A DNA stretch of 64,000 nucleotides from Paenibacillus sp. V4I7 (GCF_030817275.1 NZ_JAUSZD010000002.1:5952001-6016000); one strand, 5' to 3'; positions 17,229 through 27,248 are shown, numbered from the stretch's first letter. The notes: generated from the sequence alone by a model not told the origin. A program made the numbers and translations.

Positions 17229-19604
17229 TCACAGGCTCTCACGGTATTTCCCTGGCGTGACGCCTTCGGTTTTTTTGAATACACGTATAAAAGCCAAATC
17301 GTTCGAATAGCCGACCATTTGCGCAATTTGTAGATTGGTTAATGCTTTGTTTTCCATCAGCATTTTGGCCTGATCGATGCGGATTTTTGCAATATAGTCC
17401 GTTATATTTTCCCCGCTTGCTTTTTTGAAAAAGGTGGAGAGATACTGTGGCGTTTTCCCGCAGTGGTCGGCAATCAATGCGAGACCGAGATTTGGATCCG
17501 TGCGTTGACAGTGGATAAATCGCTTGATGTCAGATAGCAGCTGATCGCTGTGATCACTTCGTTCAGACTGCAGCAGCCCAGTAAGACGCTCGTAAAACCG
17601 CTTCGTCTTGGCGTGCATCTCCTGAGCTGTATGGCAACCCTGCAGCTGCTTGATCGGATCGAAAGCTCCTTCCTCCTCCATCGCTTCGTAACCGGCATTC
17701 GTGGCATTCATAATTTTCAGCAGTGTACTTACCATGTTGAAAAAAATACAAGTTCCAAGTTCAGGCGTCAATTGATTCGATGAGAAATTGAGTTCGTAAA
17801 TGGTGTCGAGCAGCTTCTCCACACTATCATAATCGCCGCTCTTTACCAGGTTCATCAGTTGTACTTCCGTTTCGATCGGATAATGATAGTGCCGCTCCAC
17901 TTCCTTGATGTCATCGAAGCAAATGATCACGCTTTGGCCCTTGATCATTTTGTAATCTAGCGCTGCCAGAGCCTCTACATAGCCTTCGCCGATCCCCTCG
18001 AGACTATCATGAACGTTACTGACAGCCACTGTAAGAATGAGCTTGAACCGGGTTTCGATGACCTCCTTAAGCGAGCTGGCAATGAACTTGACGTCAGTGG
18101 CAGCTTGCTCGTGCCGATCATTATCAAGGTTAATCAGCACCGCCAACCGGTCACGGTCCAGATCGACGGCGTATCCCATGCAGCTTTCGTTGACCAGTTC
18201 TGTGCTGATGTTGGAAATGATAAACCGAATGAGTGCCCATTGCTTTTCGGACCGGTCGTCGGTAAACCGGGATGCATCGTCCACTTGGATGACAAGAACC
18301 GCATAAGAGTTGTATATAAATGGTGATATGTTCATGAATCCGAGCGATTCCTCCGAATTATTCTGGCTGAAATCGACATGTCCTCGAATCAAACGGGATA
18401 GGAAATTAGCTCGTATGACAGGAGCCTGTTGAGTGAGAATGCCCCGCAGCTGTTGTTCTTCAACAAGCGAGCCTACAATGGATTCGCGAATAAATTCATA
18501 TTCATCTCCCAGAGGGCGATTCTGTGTCCGTTTGCTTTGCATAATAGCATTGACCATATGTTTGACCGGGCTGTAATTTCGGTAGGCAGCCAAATAAGCG
18601 AATCCGGCTCCCGCTACGAGGCACAAGACAAAGAGCCAAAACGCAGTCATCTTAATGGCATTAACCGGCTTCATATACAAATCCTTCGGCATCACCGAGA
18701 TATATTTCCATCCCGCCTGACCCGTGGTCGTATAGGAAATCATCATGTCTTTCCCATTTAACGAATAGTCGAACAAACCTGTCCCGCTCGTCAATTTGGC
18801 ATAGAAATCACCTGATAGCTTATATTCCTCAGAGGTGCTCAAGATCACTTTTTGTTTATCATTGACAATATATAGAGCGCTTTGGTTGGCTGCCTCGATC
18901 TGTTTTAGCCTATCTTTAATCTGGCGCTCGTCGATGAGCACAACTAGACTGCCTCGGATATCTGAAATTTCGCGGGCGGGTAGCGACTGCACGTATGTGA
19001 TAACGTTGATCGGCGTTCTGTCTAGATTGTTCATCATGCCCATGCCGCCGTCACGCAGAAGCTTTGCGGTTGGGAGATATTGCATGTTGTGATAGCTTTG
19101 CAGCAGCCCCTTAATCCACTGCTCGTAATTCATGTCTTCATATTTGTAATAATGATCATAAAAGGTTTTGGAATCTGTTCGAATGGAAGGCGAGAGGATG
19201 GAGTCGCTGCCTTTAAAGTACACGTAAAAGTCTTTGATAAATCCGCTGTCTATTTTCTGATAAGGTTTTAGATAATTACGTATAAATTCGATTTCATTAT
19301 ACGTGTTGTCCCCCGAGCTTTCGTTGTTCACCAACAAATCAAGCTTCGGGTTAAATATGATTTGTTGGGCTAATTGGTCAACTTCTTTAAAGTGATTGTC
19401 CATCGTTAACCGAAGCTGTTCCAACATGGCTAAATTGGAGCGACTGGCGTTGTGGATCATGATTTGCTCCACCTTCGCATACAGAACGAATCCGATCACG
19501 AGAGGCAGCAGCAGTAGGAGTATATTGGAAATAAGCATGCCAATAAACACACTGCGGTTATTCCGTTTTTTGTTTCTAAGGAGCTCTTTTACATAAGGCA
19601 GCAT
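17229..19604 (-). CDS. Membrane-bound AraC-family transcriptional regulator
   Basis: 791 residues. A transmembrane helix at about 23-43 (ILLLLLPLVIGFVLY) precedes an extracellular Cache-like sensor region, a second helix at about 312-333 (FWLFVLCLVAGAGFAYLAAY) and a cytosolic stretch ending in an AraC double helix-turn-helix (about 690-790, with GENITDYIAKIRIDQAKMLM and EGVTPGKYRESL). It has no kinase or receiver domain, so it resembles a one-component membrane regulator that could sense extracellular oligosaccharide and activate the operon directly. It lies between the importer permeases and the PL6 gene, on the same strand. Confidence 0.9.
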   Translation of the reverse strand: MLPYVKELLRNKKRNNRSVFIGMLISNILLLLLPLVIGFVLYAKVEQIMIHNASRSNLAMLEQLRLTMDNHFKEVDQLAQQIIFNPKLDLLVNNESSGDNTYNEIEFIRNYLKPYQKIDSGFIKDFYVYFKGSDSILSPSIRTDSKTFYDHYYKYEDMNYEQWIKGLLQSYHNMQYLPTAKLLRDGGMGMMNNLDRTPINVITYVQSLPAREISDIRGSLVVLIDERQIKDRLKQIEAANQSALYIVNDKQKVILSTSEEYKLSGDFYAKLTSGTGLFDYSLNGKDMMISYTTTGQAGWKYISVMPKDLYMKPVNAIKMTAFWLFVLCLVAGAGFAYLAAYRNYSPVKHMVNAIMQSKRTQNRPLGDEYEFIRESIVGSLVEEQQLRGILTQQAPVIRANFLSRLIRGHVDFSQNNSEESLGFMNISPFIYNSYAVLVIQVDDASRFTDDRSEKQWALIRFIISNISTELVNESCMGYAVDLDRDRLAVLINLDNDRHEQAATDVKFIASSLKEVIETRFKLILTVAVSNVHDSLEGIGEGYVEALAALDYKMIKGQSVIICFDDIKEVERHYHYPIETEVQLMNLVKSGDYDSVEKLLDTIYELNFSSNQLTPELGTCIFFNMVSTLLKIMNATNAGYEAMEEEGAFDPIKQLQGCHTAQEMHAKTKRFYERLTGLLQSERSDHSDQLLSDIKRFIHCQRTDPNLGLALIADHCGKTPQYLSTFFKKASGENITDYIAKIRIDQAKMLMENKALTNLQIAQMVGYSNDLAFIRVFKKTEGVTPGKYRESL

Positions 19605-19679
19605 AGAAAATAACCTCCACGAAATAGTAATCCATACTATTCGTACATGCCCTGACGATTTCCTTGTACCTCGTTACAT

Positions 19680-20555
19680 TCATTCTTTAATGGCTCCGAT
19701 CATAACCCCTTTGACGAAATACTTTTGCAGAAAGGGGTAGAGAACCAGGATGGGCAGCGTGGAGACAATGATCGTGGCGTACTTAATCGTTTCCCCCACA
19801 TCCATTTTGTCCAGCGTAGATGCCCCGGTCATCATGCTGTCCGTGTTGTTGTTGACCAAGATCTCCCGCAGAATCAGTTGGAGCGGATACAGCTCGCGAT
19901 CACGCAAATAGATTAATGCGCTGAAATAGGAATTCCAGTGACCAACGGTATACCACAGAATCATAACTGCGATAACCGGCATGGATAGCGGGATAATCAC
20001 ACGGAATAAAATCGTGAAATCATTCGCACCATCCATTCTCGCCGATTCCTCTAGGCTGATCGGCACCTGCTGAAAGGCGGTACGCATAATAATCAGGTTA
20101 AAGGTGCTGATGGCACCCGGGACGATTAAAGCCCAAGGTGTGTTCAGCAGGCCCAAGTTGCCAACGACTAAGTAAGTCGGAATCAAGCCGCCGTGAAACA
20201 CCATCGTGAAGACGATCGCAAACATGAAAAAATCCTTGAAATACACATTTCTTCTAGAAAGAGCGTAGGCACCCAATGCCGTCATAAACAAGTTGAGCGC
20301 CGTCCCAGCAACTACGTAAAATATCGTATTTCGATATCCTGTGCTGATCATAGGGTTATCTAAAACCGCTTTATACGCGTCCAGCGTGAAGCCGAGCGGG
20401 ATAAGCAGTAATCCCCGGTGTTTAGCAACACTCGCGGGATCGCTGAGTGAAGCGAATAGGACATAAAGAAAAGGATACATCGTAATAAAACAAAGAATAA
20501 CCATCAACAGGGCATTGAAACCGCCGAATACCCTTTCACTTGTACTGATTCTCAT
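19680..20555 (-). CDS. Carbohydrate ABC transporter permease (LplC/YtcP type)
   Basis: 291-residue inner-membrane protein with six predicted helices. The cytoplasmic EAA loop reads EESARMDGANDFTILFRVII, and the tail FLQKYFVKGVMIGAIKE is typical of the LplC branch. GGGAGGAGTCATC precedes the ATG. It pairs with the permease encoded 14 nt upstream and the binding lipoprotein. No ATPase gene is nearby, so a shared MsmX-type ATPase is inferred. Confidence 0.93.
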   Translation of the reverse strand: MRISTSERVFGGFNALLMVILCFITMYPFLYVLFASLSDPASVAKHRGLLLIPLGFTLDAYKAVLDNPMISTGYRNTIFYVVAGTALNLFMTALGAYALSRRNVYFKDFFMFAIVFTMVFHGGLIPTYLVVGNLGLLNTPWALIVPGAISTFNLIIMRTAFQQVPISLEESARMDGANDFTILFRVIIPLSMPVIAVMILWYTVGHWNSYFSALIYLRDRELYPLQLILREILVNNNTDSMMTGASTLDKMDVGETIKYATIIVSTLPILVLYPFLQKYFVKGVMIGAIKE

Positions 20556-20568
20556 GATGACTCCTCCC

Positions 20569-21537
20569 TCACCAAAGCTTATTTTCGCTAACGCGTTTGC
20601 TAATGCTATTGGCGCTAACGATTAAGATGAAGGAGATGACCGAGTTAAACAAGCCGACTGCGGCGGTATAGCTGTAGCTCGCCTCCAAAATCCCTTTACG
20701 ATAAACATAAGTAGAAATGACATCAGCGGTGGAATAGGTTGATGCATTGTACATTAACAGCACTTTTTCACTGCCCACGCTTAGCATTGAACCCATATTC
20801 ATGATCAGCAAAATGACAATCGTTGGCATAATGCCGGGAAGTGTAATGTGCAGAGTCTGTTTCCACCTTCCGGCCCCATCCATTTTGGCCGCTTCGTATA
20901 GGGTGGGATCGATGGTGGCCATTGCTGCCAAATAAATGATCGATCCCCAACCGATCCCTTGCCAGATGCCCGAGGAAATGAAGAGAAAACGGAACCATTC
21001 CGGCTGGCGTAGGAACGCGATAGACTCAAAACCAAACATGACGAGCAATTGATTAATCAGACCATCGCGGGCGAGAAAGTCAACCATCATTCCCACTACA
21101 ACAACAATGGATATAAAGTGTGGCAAATACGAAATGGTCTGAACAACCCTTTTGAACATATTGCTGCGAATCTCATTCAGAAGTAATGCCAGAACAATCG
21201 CAGCAGGGAAGGCAAACAGGAGCTCATAGATGTTGATCAGCAGTGTATTTTTGATAAGCCTCCAGAAATAAAATCCATTGAAAAATTCGGTGAAATGCTG
21301 AAATCCGACCCATTCGCTCCCCCAGATTCCGAGGGCTGGGCTGAAATCCTTGAATGCGATCTGCAGTCCATACATAGGGCCATAGTGAAAGATGCCATAA
21401 TAGGCAAGTACCGGCAGCAGCATGATATAAATGAACTTATTTCGATTTAGGTCCTTTATAATAAACGCTAATTTGCTTTCCTTCTCATAGGACTTTGCCC
21501 GGTTACGAACGGGAAGCTCATTCTCCATCATCGCCAT
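20569..21537 (-). CDS. Carbohydrate ABC transporter permease (LplB/YteP type)
   Basis: 322-residue permease with six helices. The family start PVLAYYGIFHYGPMYGLQIA is present and the EAA loop reads EAAKMDGAGRWKQTLHITLP. The ATG at 21537 has AAAGGAAGTGATCGTT upstream, better than the in-frame GTG nine bases earlier. It is the second gene of the uronide operon, after the binding lipoprotein. Confidence 0.93.
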   Translation of the reverse strand: MAMMENELPVRNRAKSYEKESKLAFIIKDLNRNKFIYIMLLPVLAYYGIFHYGPMYGLQIAFKDFSPALGIWGSEWVGFQHFTEFFNGFYFWRLIKNTLLINIYELLFAFPAAIVLALLLNEIRSNMFKRVVQTISYLPHFISIVVVVGMMVDFLARDGLINQLLVMFGFESIAFLRQPEWFRFLFISSGIWQGIGWGSIIYLAAMATIDPTLYEAAKMDGAGRWKQTLHITLPGIMPTIVILLIMNMGSMLSVGSEKVLLMYNASTYSTADVISTYVYRKGILEASYSYTAAVGLFNSVISFILIVSANSISKRVSENKLW

Positions 21538-21567
21538 AACGATCACTTCCTTTCTCTACAACTGCTG

Positions 21568-23190
21568 TTATCTCTTGTTGTATCTTTCGAGCGCAGCCTG
21601 CTGAATTTTGATGGCATCGTCAATCCCCATGCTTTTCAGTGTTTTTACATATTTATCAAAGTTCTCTAGAGGTTCGGCACCCATAACAAACTTGTTGTAC
21701 ATCTCATCTCTGTACGTATTGATGTCCGTCATAACTGCCGCATATCTCGTGCTTTCATCTTTATTTGGAGTAACCGGAGGCATTTCCTTCTCGTTGGTTG
21801 GCAGCGACCATACCTTGATGGACTCCAATTGCTCCGGAATTTGGCTTTGATACTGCTCGGAATAACGCTTATCTTGTACCATGATTCCATCCCAGGTAGC
21901 TCGGTTATGCTTAGCCATAGCCTGACTCATTGGCATGCCTTCAGGATTTTTCGTAATGATGTCCGTATATTTCGGGTAGCCGTTCTCCAGTTTGTAGCTT
22001 ACGCCTTCTTTACCGAAATTAAAGAGCATATGTCCTTGTTCACTGTAGCCCATATCCAGCCATTTCACAGTTTCCACAATATTCTTATTGCTTGTCGTGA
22101 TCGCAGCAGATTTACCCGGTACCGGAGCATCCAGGTGTCCATAAAGCGGCTTGTCGCCGGCTTTCAGCACGGGATACGGCACACCCGCCAGCTTAAAGTT
22201 TTTATCCTTCGGGGACATCAGGGTCATATATTTACCCAGACCTCCGCCTGCGTTTCCAATCAAAGCACCGAGTTGGTTACCAGTGACTTTGGCGTCAAGC
22301 AGCTTAGCGTCGGTTGCTGCAAAATCTTTATCAATCAGGCCTTCTTTGTACCATTTGCTCATGGTAGTCAAAAATTCTTTGTAGTTCGGTTCAATAGGAC
22401 CGTATTTAACTGTATTTCCTTCCCTATAAAAGTTGTTTGGCACGCCGTAAGCTCCAATGAACGCATGAGAATTCTTCAACTCGGAGAGAGTTAAGAGAAG
22501 GGGGATTTCATCTGCTTTACCATTTCCGTTCGGATCCTTCTCCTTAAACGCTTTCAACACGGTGTACCACTCGTCAATTGTAGTAGGCTGCTTCAGCCCC
22601 AATTTATCCAGCCAGTCCTGCCGAATAATAGGTCCTTTGAATACCTGCAAAGAACGGTCGCCACGAATAAAGTGAAACCCGATAATACTGCCGTCATCCG
22701 TGGTAACTTGCTTTTTCCATTCCGGATTGGAAGCGATCGCTTTTTTGTAATTAGGAGCGTATTTGTCAATGTAGTCGTTCAGCTTGATAATCCGATTGTC
22801 CTTGATCGCTTTCTCCGGTCCACCCGGGTACGTGTTCCAATTGTATTCGATCACATCCGGAAGACTTCCGGACGTAAGCATCAGATTGAATTGCTCCTTC
22901 TCTGCTGTCGCGCCCTGAGGGGGATGCTGGAATTCTACCTTGGTCCCGGTAATCCGCTCCATTTCTTTATAAGCTTCCATTTCACTGTAGCTCTTCATTG
23001 TAGCCGCAGCCGATGGGTTAAATGCCGACCAATAAGATAATGAAGTCAATTTAGACGCCGCTTCGCTCGCTTTGGGAGCTGAATTCTGGCTGGCTTTGTT
23101 ACTTCCCGGCACACACCCGGATACTACGGATAGTGCTAGAGTTACCGATAACGCTGCTGTGCCTACTTTAGCAGGTTTTGCCTTGAACAA
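21568..23190 (-). CDS. Extracellular sugar-binding lipoprotein (LplA/YtcQ type)
   Basis: 540-residue solute-binding protein with lipobox VSGC (Cys about 26) and a Ser/Ala-rich linker, followed by the two-lobe type 1 fold (for example IIRQDWLDKLGLKQPTTIDE). The TTG start at 23190 has AAGGGAGGCG at good spacing. It begins the operon of the importer, membrane AraC regulator and PL6 lyase, so its ligand is probably a lyase product (unsaturated uronate oligosaccharide). A cre-like site lies about 48 bp upstream. Confidence 0.92.
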   Translation of the reverse strand: MFKAKPAKVGTAALSVTLALSVVSGCVPGSNKASQNSAPKASEAASKLTSLSYWSAFNPSAAATMKSYSEMEAYKEMERITGTKVEFQHPPQGATAEKEQFNLMLTSGSLPDVIEYNWNTYPGGPEKAIKDNRIIKLNDYIDKYAPNYKKAIASNPEWKKQVTTDDGSIIGFHFIRGDRSLQVFKGPIIRQDWLDKLGLKQPTTIDEWYTVLKAFKEKDPNGNGKADEIPLLLTLSELKNSHAFIGAYGVPNNFYREGNTVKYGPIEPNYKEFLTTMSKWYKEGLIDKDFAATDAKLLDAKVTGNQLGALIGNAGGGLGKYMTLMSPKDKNFKLAGVPYPVLKAGDKPLYGHLDAPVPGKSAAITTSNKNIVETVKWLDMGYSEQGHMLFNFGKEGVSYKLENGYPKYTDIITKNPEGMPMSQAMAKHNRATWDGIMVQDKRYSEQYQSQIPEQLESIKVWSLPTNEKEMPPVTPNKDESTRYAAVMTDINTYRDEMYNKFVMGAEPLENFDKYVKTLKSMGIDDAIKIQQAALERYNKR

Positions 23191-23237
23191 TAAAAACGCC
23201 TCCCTTATATAAAATGCTTAATCTAAGCTAATCGTAA

Positions 23238-23251
23238 TGAAAGCGCATTCG
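23238..23251. promoter_or_regulatory. Putative cre site (CcpA) upstream of the uronide importer
   Basis: TGAAAGCGCATTCG matches the cre consensus TGWAARCGYTWNCW at 12 of 14 positions, 48 bp before the TTG start of the binding lipoprotein. Carbon catabolite repression of the operon is inferred. Confidence 0.5.
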
Positions 23252-23425
23252 AAATTAAACCTCGAAATTTTCACAAAGACTGGGGATTCTAAATATGGAA
23301 GGACATGCAATTTTTAATGCGAACCATTAAATATAAAGAAAACGGTCACTTTGATCATACAATGGTTGAACCATGCACTCCATGGTGAAACTTTAAAGCG
23401 TACTGTGTTTTTTTATGATTCGGGA

Positions 23426-23543
23426 ATGAGAAAACCTCTATCGAGGCCATTCAAAGATGAGCGACCGCGTTTAGATGTAGGTTTTATCGCCAATAAGAAA
23501 ACGGTTTTCGGGAACCGAAAACTTATACTTTCTTATGTGGTCA
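23426..23543 (+). repeat. Structured dispersed repeat, copy B (intergenic)
   Basis: 118-bp element matching 2921-3074 with few substitutions and without the CTTTGGTC-TAC-GACCAAAG hairpin. The inner hairpin is perfect here: GTTTTCGG (23504-23511), loop GAA, CCGAAAAC (23515-23522), enclosed by ATAAGAAA/TTTCTTAT. It sits in the 435-bp region 23191-23625, which holds no supported gene, between the cre-like site and the terminator of the next binding-protein gene. An open frame across it is part repeat and part antisense to that gene, and I do not count it as a gene. Confidence 0.75.
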
Positions 23544-23544
23544 C

Positions 23545-23599
23545 AAAAAACAAAAAAATGAGGTGGCAAAGTTCTTGCCATCCCATTTTTTTGTTTTGT
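23545..23599 (-). terminator. Terminator of the second importer operon
   Basis: AAACAAAAAAATG-TGGCAA pairs with TTGCCA-CATTTTTTTGTTT around an AGTTC loop, with long T-runs. It lies 26 bp past the stop of the binding-protein gene on the minus strand. Confidence 0.85.
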
Positions 23600-23625
23600 C
23601 TTCTGTCGATTGCAAGCAGCCATGC

Positions 23626-25176
23626 TTATTTCTTTGCAGTCGCATACCAATCGTTGACTTCTTTAACACTTGCATCTCCGCCAGACGATTTATATTTAGC
23701 GATGAATGCGTCCAAACCGCTTAATGGCTCAGCGCCGAAAAGCAGCTTCGTTGTATAGTCTCCCACCATCACGTTCAACTGTTGGAAGTTTTTCGAGAAC
23801 TCTGGCAAGTAAGGAGCAAAGCCCAATGGATCAAGCACTCTTACATTTGCTTCCGTCACATTCATAAACTTCCAGGCTTCAAACAAGCGTAAATCCTTAC
23901 GCACACGTGCTTGCCAATAAGTCGGATAATTTTTGTCATCAGTGCCCATTAAGAAATTATTCGCTCTATTGCGCTCATCTGTAAAGATAGGTTGAATCGG
24001 TGTATACGCGCCATCCTTGAACGTAAAGTGCTTATTCTCTTCACCAATGGCCATCCCTTTAAACGTATCCTTTTCAAGTTTAGCGTTCATCCATTTGATG
24101 GCATCCTCAGGATGCTTGGATGCTTTAGGAATGAAGGAGATACGGTCAAAGCCTTGGTTTGCAGATAGGCCTATTTTGCCATCCTTGCCTTTTAATGCTG
24201 GAAGATAGTTCGCCTTAGCTGTAGGTACGTTTTTTACTAATGCATCTATAATAACAGGCACATCAGACCAGTTCAGCATAATGATTCCTGCTCTTCCGCT
24301 TGTGAATTTTTCTTTAGCGGTAGCATCTTTATTGGCGGCAAACTCTTTATCAATCAAGCCTTGTTTAAAGAGATCTTGGGCAAAATTTACGTAATCTTTG
24401 TAAGCAGGATCTTGAATCCGTGGCGTCAGCTTACCATTCACATTATTCCAGAAGTTCGGCATACCGAAGGCTCCGACAATGTTATCAATGAAAGGTGCAT
24501 CACCTCTCACCGTTAATGGAATATTTTTATCGGCGTTTCCACCTGGGTCCTTCTCTTTGAAAGCTTTGAGAACAGCAACCAATTCATCTAACGTAGTAGG
24601 CGTTTTCATTCCTACTTTGTCAAGCCAATCCTGCCGAATATATAAGCTGCTAGAGGTGGTCGGGATACTTTTGGTAGGGATCGCGTACAATTTTCCGTCC
24701 ACTTTAGCGGCTTCCAGAGCTTCGGGGTCTACAGCTGATTTAATGTTGGGTCCAAATTTATCGATCAGCGGCCCTAAATCTACTAAAGCGCCCTTTTTCG
24801 CATAGTCTGCATATAATGCTTTGAAATCCGTCCCACCGACTGAAGTGATCACATCATAAGGCTCTCCGGAGGCAATGAGAATGTTCATTTTATCTTGGGG
24901 CTTATCTTGGGGTAGCATATCATATTTCACTTTGTAGCCCGTTTTCTGTTCTAGAAACTTAGCTACCGGATACGTATTGTAATCCTCTTGCTGCCAAATT
25001 TGCAACGATCTTAACTCTGGCTTCGGTCCAGTAGTTGTCGCAACTGCCGCTGTTGTGCTAGCTGGAGATGTACTGCCGCCTGTGGTCGTATTTTTGGAAG
25101 AGCAGGCGACAAGAGACGAAACGGACAAGCATGCTGCAACCGTTAGAAGCATGGCTTTGTTATACTTTTTGAGCAT
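23626..25176 (-). CDS. Extracellular sugar-binding lipoprotein (LplA-like)
   Basis: 516-residue solute-binding protein with lipobox LVAC and a Ser/Thr-rich linker. The body has the LplA-type motif LYIRQDWLDKVGMKTPTTLD. TTAGGGAGGT precedes the ATG. It is the last gene of the order response regulator, kinase, permease, permease, binding protein. The ligand is unknown, because no glycoside hydrolase is attached to this locus. Confidence 0.92.
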   Translation of the reverse strand: MLKKYNKAMLLTVAACLSVSSLVACSSKNTTTGGSTSPASTTAAVATTTGPKPELRSLQIWQQEDYNTYPVAKFLEQKTGYKVKYDMLPQDKPQDKMNILIASGEPYDVITSVGGTDFKALYADYAKKGALVDLGPLIDKFGPNIKSAVDPEALEAAKVDGKLYAIPTKSIPTTSSSLYIRQDWLDKVGMKTPTTLDELVAVLKAFKEKDPGGNADKNIPLTVRGDAPFIDNIVGAFGMPNFWNNVNGKLTPRIQDPAYKDYVNFAQDLFKQGLIDKEFAANKDATAKEKFTSGRAGIIMLNWSDVPVIIDALVKNVPTAKANYLPALKGKDGKIGLSANQGFDRISFIPKASKHPEDAIKWMNAKLEKDTFKGMAIGEENKHFTFKDGAYTPIQPIFTDERNRANNFLMGTDDKNYPTYWQARVRKDLRLFEAWKFMNVTEANVRVLDPLGFAPYLPEFSKNFQQLNVMVGDYTTKLLFGAEPLSGLDAFIAKYKSSGGDASVKEVNDWYATAKK

Positions 25177-25253
25177 GTGTAGACCTCCCTAAATGTATGT
25201 GTTTACTATATCACTAAACCCCGGATGCTGAAATCCAGAGCGTTAATGCACAA

Positions 25254-26129
25254 TTACCCTTTCACAGAGCCAATGAGTACGCCTTTAACAAAATGCTTTT
25301 GCAAATAAGGATAGACGAGTAGCATCGGAATAATCGAGGCAATTACGGTTGCGGAACGAACCCCCTCAGGTGATGTATTCATCAAGTCGTCCGTACTTTT
25401 GTTCAAAGCATTGGAACTGTCGGCATTCAAAACAATGTCGCGTAAATATAACTGCAAAGGCTTAAGCCCTGCGTCATTAATATAGAGCATCGGGTGAAAA
25501 TAGTCGTTCCAGAAGTAAACCGCATAGAAAAGAGCAATCGTTGCTATAACGGGTACACTTAACGGGAGAATGATACGAAATAGAATCGTAAAGTTACGAG
25601 CGCCATCCATTTTGGCAGATTCTTCAAGAGCCTCAGGCAAGGATTCATAGTAGCTTTTGATCACAAGCATATTGAATACACTAATGAGGGCAGGAAGCAT
25701 TAACGACCATAAGCTATTAATTAAATGCAGCTGTTTCATTAGCAAGTAATTTGGAATAATACCGCCGTTAAACATCATCGTGAAAATAAACAGCAGCATA
25801 ATAAATGAAATACCTGGAAGATGCCTTTTGGACAATGGATAAGCCGTTATTGCAGTTACCAGAATTGCAAGCACTGTACCTACAACTGTAATGAGCAGCG
25901 AAATTCCTATCGAGTGAAGAAATTGGCTGGAGGACACCACATATTTCATCGTTTCTAGCTGGAAGCCTACTGGAAAAATCCCTACCTTACCAGAAACCAC
26001 AGACGATTCATCACTAACGGCTTTGGAAAGAATATTGGCTAGTGGCAGCAGTGTGGCTAAGCCGCAAAGTAGCAGTACAAGATAAATGCAGAAGTCTAAT
26101 GACCAATCACTAAGCGTTTTTTTATGCAT
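25254..26129 (-). CDS. Carbohydrate ABC transporter permease (LplC type)
   Basis: 291-residue six-helix permease. The EAA loop reads EESAKMDGARNFTILFRIIL, and the C-terminus YLQKHFVKGVLIGSVKG is close to that of the permease at 19680-20555, indicating paralogous importers. AGGGGTGG precedes the ATG. It lies 10 nt downstream of its partner permease. Confidence 0.93.
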   Translation of the reverse strand: MHKKTLSDWSLDFCIYLVLLLCGLATLLPLANILSKAVSDESSVVSGKVGIFPVGFQLETMKYVVSSSQFLHSIGISLLITVVGTVLAILVTAITAYPLSKRHLPGISFIMLLFIFTMMFNGGIIPNYLLMKQLHLINSLWSLMLPALISVFNMLVIKSYYESLPEALEESAKMDGARNFTILFRIILPLSVPVIATIALFYAVYFWNDYFHPMLYINDAGLKPLQLYLRDIVLNADSSNALNKSTDDLMNTSPEGVRSATVIASIIPMLLVYPYLQKHFVKGVLIGSVKG

Positions 26130-26139
26130 GTTTCCACCC

Positions 26140-27105
26140 CTACCATATACTTCGCTTGATTAGTTTTTTGCTAAGTTCATTACCTGCTACGATCAGGATG
26201 AACCCAACGAGGGAGTTGAACAACCCGACCGCTGTACTAAAGCTATAATCCTGTTGACCAAGACCTTGACGATAAACGAATGTACCGATGACGTCGCCGG
26301 ACTGATACACGACAGAATTGTACATGGTCAAAATTTGCTCCGTACCCGCTTCAAGCAAGTACCCCATGCGTAAAATTAAGATGAGAATGATCGTTGGCAA
26401 AATACCTGGCAAGGTAATGTGGAGCATTTGTCTAATACGTCCTGCTCCGTCAATAGAAGCGGCTTCATATTGCTCTTGCTCAATACCTGCAATAGCTGCG
26501 ATAAAGATAATCGCATTCCAGCCTGATTCCTTCCAACCTGCTGTAAATACCACTACACTTCGGAAGAACTGGTTGTCCAGAAAGAAGGAAATTGGCGTCC
26601 CACCGAACCACTGAATCATATTGTTCACTAGACCGCCTGATGGGGACAAGATATTAATAAACAACCCTGAAATAATCACCCACGATAAGAAATGCGGTAG
26701 AAAAATAATCGTTTGAATCGTCTTCTTGAAAAAGGCCTTTCGAACCTCATTCAAGAAAAGCGCGATGATGATCGGTATCGGAAAAAGAAGCACAATCTTG
26801 TAAACGCTGATCAGTAAGGTATTCACGAAAACCTGATAAAACTCTTCGGAATGTACGAGCTTCTCGAATTGATCCAGCCCCACCCATTTACTTCCGGCAA
26901 AACCATCAAAAATGTTAAAATCTTGAAAAGCGATAATAATCCCATACATAGGCGCATATTTGAATAAAAACAGAACTAACAATCCCGGCACTAATAACAG
27001 GTATAAATCATAATTGGTTAGAATTAGCTTCCAACGGCCACTACCTCTTGTTTTGGGCTTGGCGTGAGCTTTTTTTCGTTCAAGCTCTGTTAGCGTAACA
27101 CTCAT
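26140..27105 (-). CDS. Carbohydrate ABC transporter permease (LplB type)
   Basis: 321-residue permease with the LplB-like start LLVPGLLVLFLFKYAPMYGI and EAA loop EAASIDGAGRIRQMLHITLP. GGAGGTGAGCC precedes the ATG. It is the first gene of the import operon, behind the terminator of the kinase gene, so a promoter in the gap 27106-27233 is expected; I see no strong -35/-10 pair there. Confidence 0.92.
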   Translation of the reverse strand: MSVTLTELERKKAHAKPKTRGSGRWKLILTNYDLYLLLVPGLLVLFLFKYAPMYGIIIAFQDFNIFDGFAGSKWVGLDQFEKLVHSEEFYQVFVNTLLISVYKIVLLFPIPIIIALFLNEVRKAFFKKTIQTIIFLPHFLSWVIISGLFINILSPSGGLVNNMIQWFGGTPISFFLDNQFFRSVVVFTAGWKESGWNAIIFIAAIAGIEQEQYEAASIDGAGRIRQMLHITLPGILPTIILILILRMGYLLEAGTEQILTMYNSVVYQSGDVIGTFVYRQGLGQQDYSFSTAVGLFNSLVGFILIVAGNELSKKLIKRSIW

Positions 27106-27211
27106 GAATGGCTCACCTCCGTGTTCTTATAAGTTAATTATAAAGGCGCCATGAAATGACTTGTAGATGGTAATATTTCTGTTTCTGGTGCAATCTTATG
27201 GTATTTAAGCA

Positions 27212-27248
27212 AACAAAAAAGCCAACCTCTTTCCTATAGAGGCGGCTT
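27212..27248 (-). terminator. Terminator overlapping the end of the YesM-type kinase gene
   Basis: On the minus strand AGCCGCCTC and GAGGTTGGCT form a stem with one mismatch, followed by TTTTTG. The left arm lies inside the last codons of the kinase gene. Confidence 0.7.

Noticed and set aside
17229-19604. Possible hybrid two-component kinase
   Set aside because: No HPHF/H-box, HATPase or receiver motif is present; only the sensor, two helices and AraC domain are seen.
23351-23758. Open frame of 135 codons on the plus strand
   Set aside because: It consists of the dispersed repeat, a terminator and the antisense of a binding-protein gene; no ribosome site and no family pattern.
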